From assembly GCF_965118895.1 (NCBI RefSeq), contig NZ_CBCPJJ010000027.1, positions 1 through 64,000 of the forward strand: a DNA stretch of 64,000 bases, given 5' to 3'. A program made the translations under genes and the position numbers. A model generated the notes under the pieces. The model saw nothing but the letters and a program-made list of their open reading frames with translations. It was not told where the DNA came from and did not search any database. This document shows, piece by piece, positions 62,278 to 64,000 of this stretch; within the stretch, counting starts at the first letter, position 1, and each line of letters begins with the position of its first letter. Source of the DNA: Rahnella inusitata_A. GTDB taxonomy: Bacteria; Pseudomonadota; Gammaproteobacteria; Enterobacterales; Enterobacteriaceae.

Positions 62278-62599
62278 TAGATATTCCTTCAGAGATAGGT
62301 TAAATCATTATTTTTTTGCATCAGAATTCCATGTACTTAAAAATCATATCATGACGAAGTAGTTGCACAACCCACAATTTACCCCTAATTTGCTTAACAA
62401 AAGATAATGCATTGAAATTAAATATTTATTTTTTGATAATTTACGTTTTTTGACGATTCACCAGCAACAACGCCTGACTAAAAATCACAATTTTACAACA
62501 TAGTCATATTAATCATGTTATGATTGACATGTTGAAAATCCCTACATAGACTCTCAGAGAGTTCTTCTTCCCCTCTTCATTTCTGGAATATATACGCCG
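62278..62599. promoter_or_regulatory. Divergent promoter region of ter and ATP-grasp operons
   Basis: AT-rich, no gene. AATCAT-GTT-ATGATT (62511-62525) is a perfect 6-bp inverted repeat. CAACAT (62496-62501) and ATGTTG (62529-62534) flank it, giving a larger symmetric array about 70 bp before the ATP-grasp ATG. A regulator such as TerW binds the promoter in other ter loci, though no terW is seen here. Confidence 0.5.
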
Positions 62600-63688
62600 A
62601 TGAGTCACGTAATTTGGTTAATGGAAGGTCTGTCGTCACAGCGCGACATTATTTTGGGCATCAAAGACTTTTTTAAATTCGAAAATAAAGATGTCACCGT
62701 CATTGCCTCACATCGTTTTCACAGAAATGAAATTCTTTCTCTGGCAGATATCGCGCTCATTGAACCCGCAGAGGATGAAGACCGCCTGGCGTTTATTACG
62801 TCAACCGTCGCACAGTACGGTGTTAACGCCATCCACACCGGCCGCAACTGTCAGTGGTTTGAAACGCACCGTGCAGAAATTGTCGCTTCTGGCGTCACCC
62901 TCACCACTGGCGCGGTCAGCAACGCCATGTTTGAACTGGCCGACGATAAAGTGGATTTCGCCAGCACGATGCAGCAACACGGCCTGCCGGTTGTGCCGTC
63001 CATCCGCATTGAATCAGCTGAAGAATTACGGGCACAGCTTGCCAATAACACCAGCTCCGAATCCCTGTCCGGTACCACTATGCTGTGCGTGAAACCCGTT
63101 GTGGGTATTTATGGCATGGGATTCTGGCGATTTGATGACAACGTCAGCCACATGGCGGCTTTCACCCATCCGGACAGCCGCAAAGTGCGTCCGGAGATGT
63201 ATCTGCATGCGGTAGAACAGATGGAAACGTTTGAACCGCTGGTGTTAATGCCTTATCTGCCCGGTCCGGAATACTCTGTCGATATGGTGGTCGAGCGCGG
63301 AAAAGTCATCGCGGCCGTAGCCCGTCGTAAAGAAGGGGCACTGCAATATCTCGAACAGTCTGGCCCGGCATATGAACTGGGCAAAATGTGTGCCGAAGTG
63401 ATGCAGGCCGACGGTCTGGTGAATGTGCAAACCCGCAATAACGATCACGGCGAGCCGGTCTTGCTGGAAATTAACATGCGCCCAAGCGGCGGCATCGGTT
63501 ATACCCGCCACAGCGGCGTCAATCTTCCCGGCCTTTTTGCCGCCCGTAAGCTCGGTCTGATGTCAGAAGCTCAGGCCATGATCGCGGCAAACGGGCATTT
63601 CTCACAGGCCGTTGTAAGGTCAATGACAGATGTGATCCCTTACAACACCACGCTCGACAACCTGTCTTCAGGACAAGGAAACACATGA
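62600..63688 (+). CDS. Ter-associated ATP-grasp enzyme
   Basis: 362 aa. The ATP-grasp fold shows a central lysine segment TTMLCVKPVVGIYGMGFW, LMPYLPGPEYSVDMVVERG and the metal-binding LLEINMRPSGGIGYTRHSG. Such genes sit beside ter operons with PRTase, HAD and other genes. Comparative work (Anantharaman, Iyer and Aravind) proposed that this module makes a nucleotide-like or peptide-like metabolite used in the Ter stress response. Its stop overlaps the next gene start, so the two are coupled. Confidence 0.85.
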   Translation: MSHVIWLMEGLSSQRDIILGIKDFFKFENKDVTVIASHRFHRNEILSLADIALIEPAEDEDRLAFITSTVAQYGVNAIHTGRNCQWFETHRAEIVASGVTLTTGAVSNAMFELADDKVDFASTMQQHGLPVVPSIRIESAEELRAQLANNTSSESLSGTTMLCVKPVVGIYGMGFWRFDDNVSHMAAFTHPDSRKVRPEMYLHAVEQMETFEPLVLMPYLPGPEYSVDMVVERGKVIAAVARRKEGALQYLEQSGPAYELGKMCAEVMQADGLVNVQTRNNDHGEPVLLEINMRPSGGIGYTRHSGVNLPGLFAARKLGLMSEAQAMIAANGHFSQAVVRSMTDVIPYNTTLDNLSSGQGNT

Positions 63689-64000
63689 TTATCCCAAACG
63701 CTGTTTATCGCCGTGAGCTTTCCGGCGGTACGCTGACCGTGACCCCGACCGGCGGACAGCATTCGCTGGACGCTTTGTTTGATATCGCCGAGCGCCGCAA
63801 TCCTAAGCGCGCGTTTTTATTCGTCAGCAAAGTGCTCGGGCGGCATATTCCGATCGCCCCCTCCGTGATGCGCTCTGCCTATCGTCAGCTCGCCCTGCAA
63901 ATTCCAGCGGATTTACCCGAGCCGGTGTTGTTTGTCGGCCTGGCGGAAACGGCGGTGGGACTGGGTGCAGGCGTCTATGATGAAGCCTTGAGCCATTATA
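63685..64000 (+). CDS. Ter-associated phosphoribosyltransferase, 3' end outside window
   Basis: The first 105 codons of a protein starting IIPNAVYRRELSGGTLTV. HSLDALFDIAERRNPKRAFLFVSKVLGRHIP and the later VLFVGLAETAVGLG match the N-terminal part of the PRTase_2 family found in ter loci (often with a TRSP domain). The GLAETA loop is where other PRTases bind PRPP. It starts inside the stop codon of the ATP-grasp gene. The C-terminus and further operon genes lie beyond the window. Confidence 0.75.
   Translation, partial: MIIPNAVYRRELSGGTLTVTPTGGQHSLDALFDIAERRNPKRAFLFVSKVLGRHIPIAPSVMRSAYRQLALQIPADLPEPVLFVGLAETAVGLGAGVYDEALSHY

Overview
The window looks like a chromosomal stretch of an enterobacterium (Enterobacterales). 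The chb operon has the enteric gene order, and yjbD, qorB/ytfH, osmC, ydcSTUV-patD, tehB, gcd and ter genes all read as enteric orthologs. The mix of membrane glucose dehydrogenase, a ter cluster and a non-phosphorylative fucose route would fit a plant- or soil-associated member such as Rahnella or Serratia, but that placement is inference. I saw no rRNA or tRNA genes, CRISPR array, prophage or plasmid genes.

Layout. 1-164: right end of an IS150-type IS3-family element. 200-7453: a GntR regulator divergent from a seven-gene operon that would convert L-fucose (or a related 6-deoxysugar) to pyruvate and lactate without phosphorylation, with a FucP-type importer. 7489-8738: an exported MsrA/MsrB repair pair. 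8739-9374: about 630 bp of gene-free, hairpin-rich, repeat-like DNA. 9375-12820: a yicJI-like operon (symporter plus GH31 glycosidase). 12969-20151: small housekeeping and stress genes, including a four-domain rhodanese with a thiol dioxygenase, a YgiW-type OB-fold protein, a YmgB/AriR-like regulator and the redox pair qorB/ytfH. 20206-25481: chbBCARFG for chitobiose, with a doubled ChiX-sRNA-like target in the chbB-chbC spacer. 25799-27635: an AbiE-like type IV toxin-antitoxin pair in AT-richer DNA. 27672-32485: a drug exporter with its LysR regulator, a GNAT acetyltransferase, the remnant of a xenobiotic acetyltransferase, tehB and an orphan membrane protein. 32566-40563: the ydcSTUV-patD polyamine/aminobutyraldehyde locus with a second PatD-like dehydrogenase and a LysR regulator. 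40763-43501: osmC, a small gene broken by one stop codon, and an efflux gene bounded by a perfect 21-bp inverted repeat. 43502-52678: an operon joining a Dpp/Opp-type ABC importer, two nucleoside hydrolases and a DapA-type lyase, with a divergent LysR gene. 53105-57463: PQQ glucose dehydrogenase, a HAD phosphatase and a KdgM-type porin with a KdgR-like operator. 57672-64000: terZABCDE divergent from an ATP-grasp gene and a phosphoribosyltransferase gene cut by the window end.

The best candidates for something little described are the nucleoside hydrolase/lyase/ABC operon, the transporter gene bounded by the 21-bp inverted repeat, the AbiE-like pair with its repeated operator, and the ter-linked ATP-grasp/PRTase module. 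All functions come from reading motifs and gene order by eye; no database search was run.
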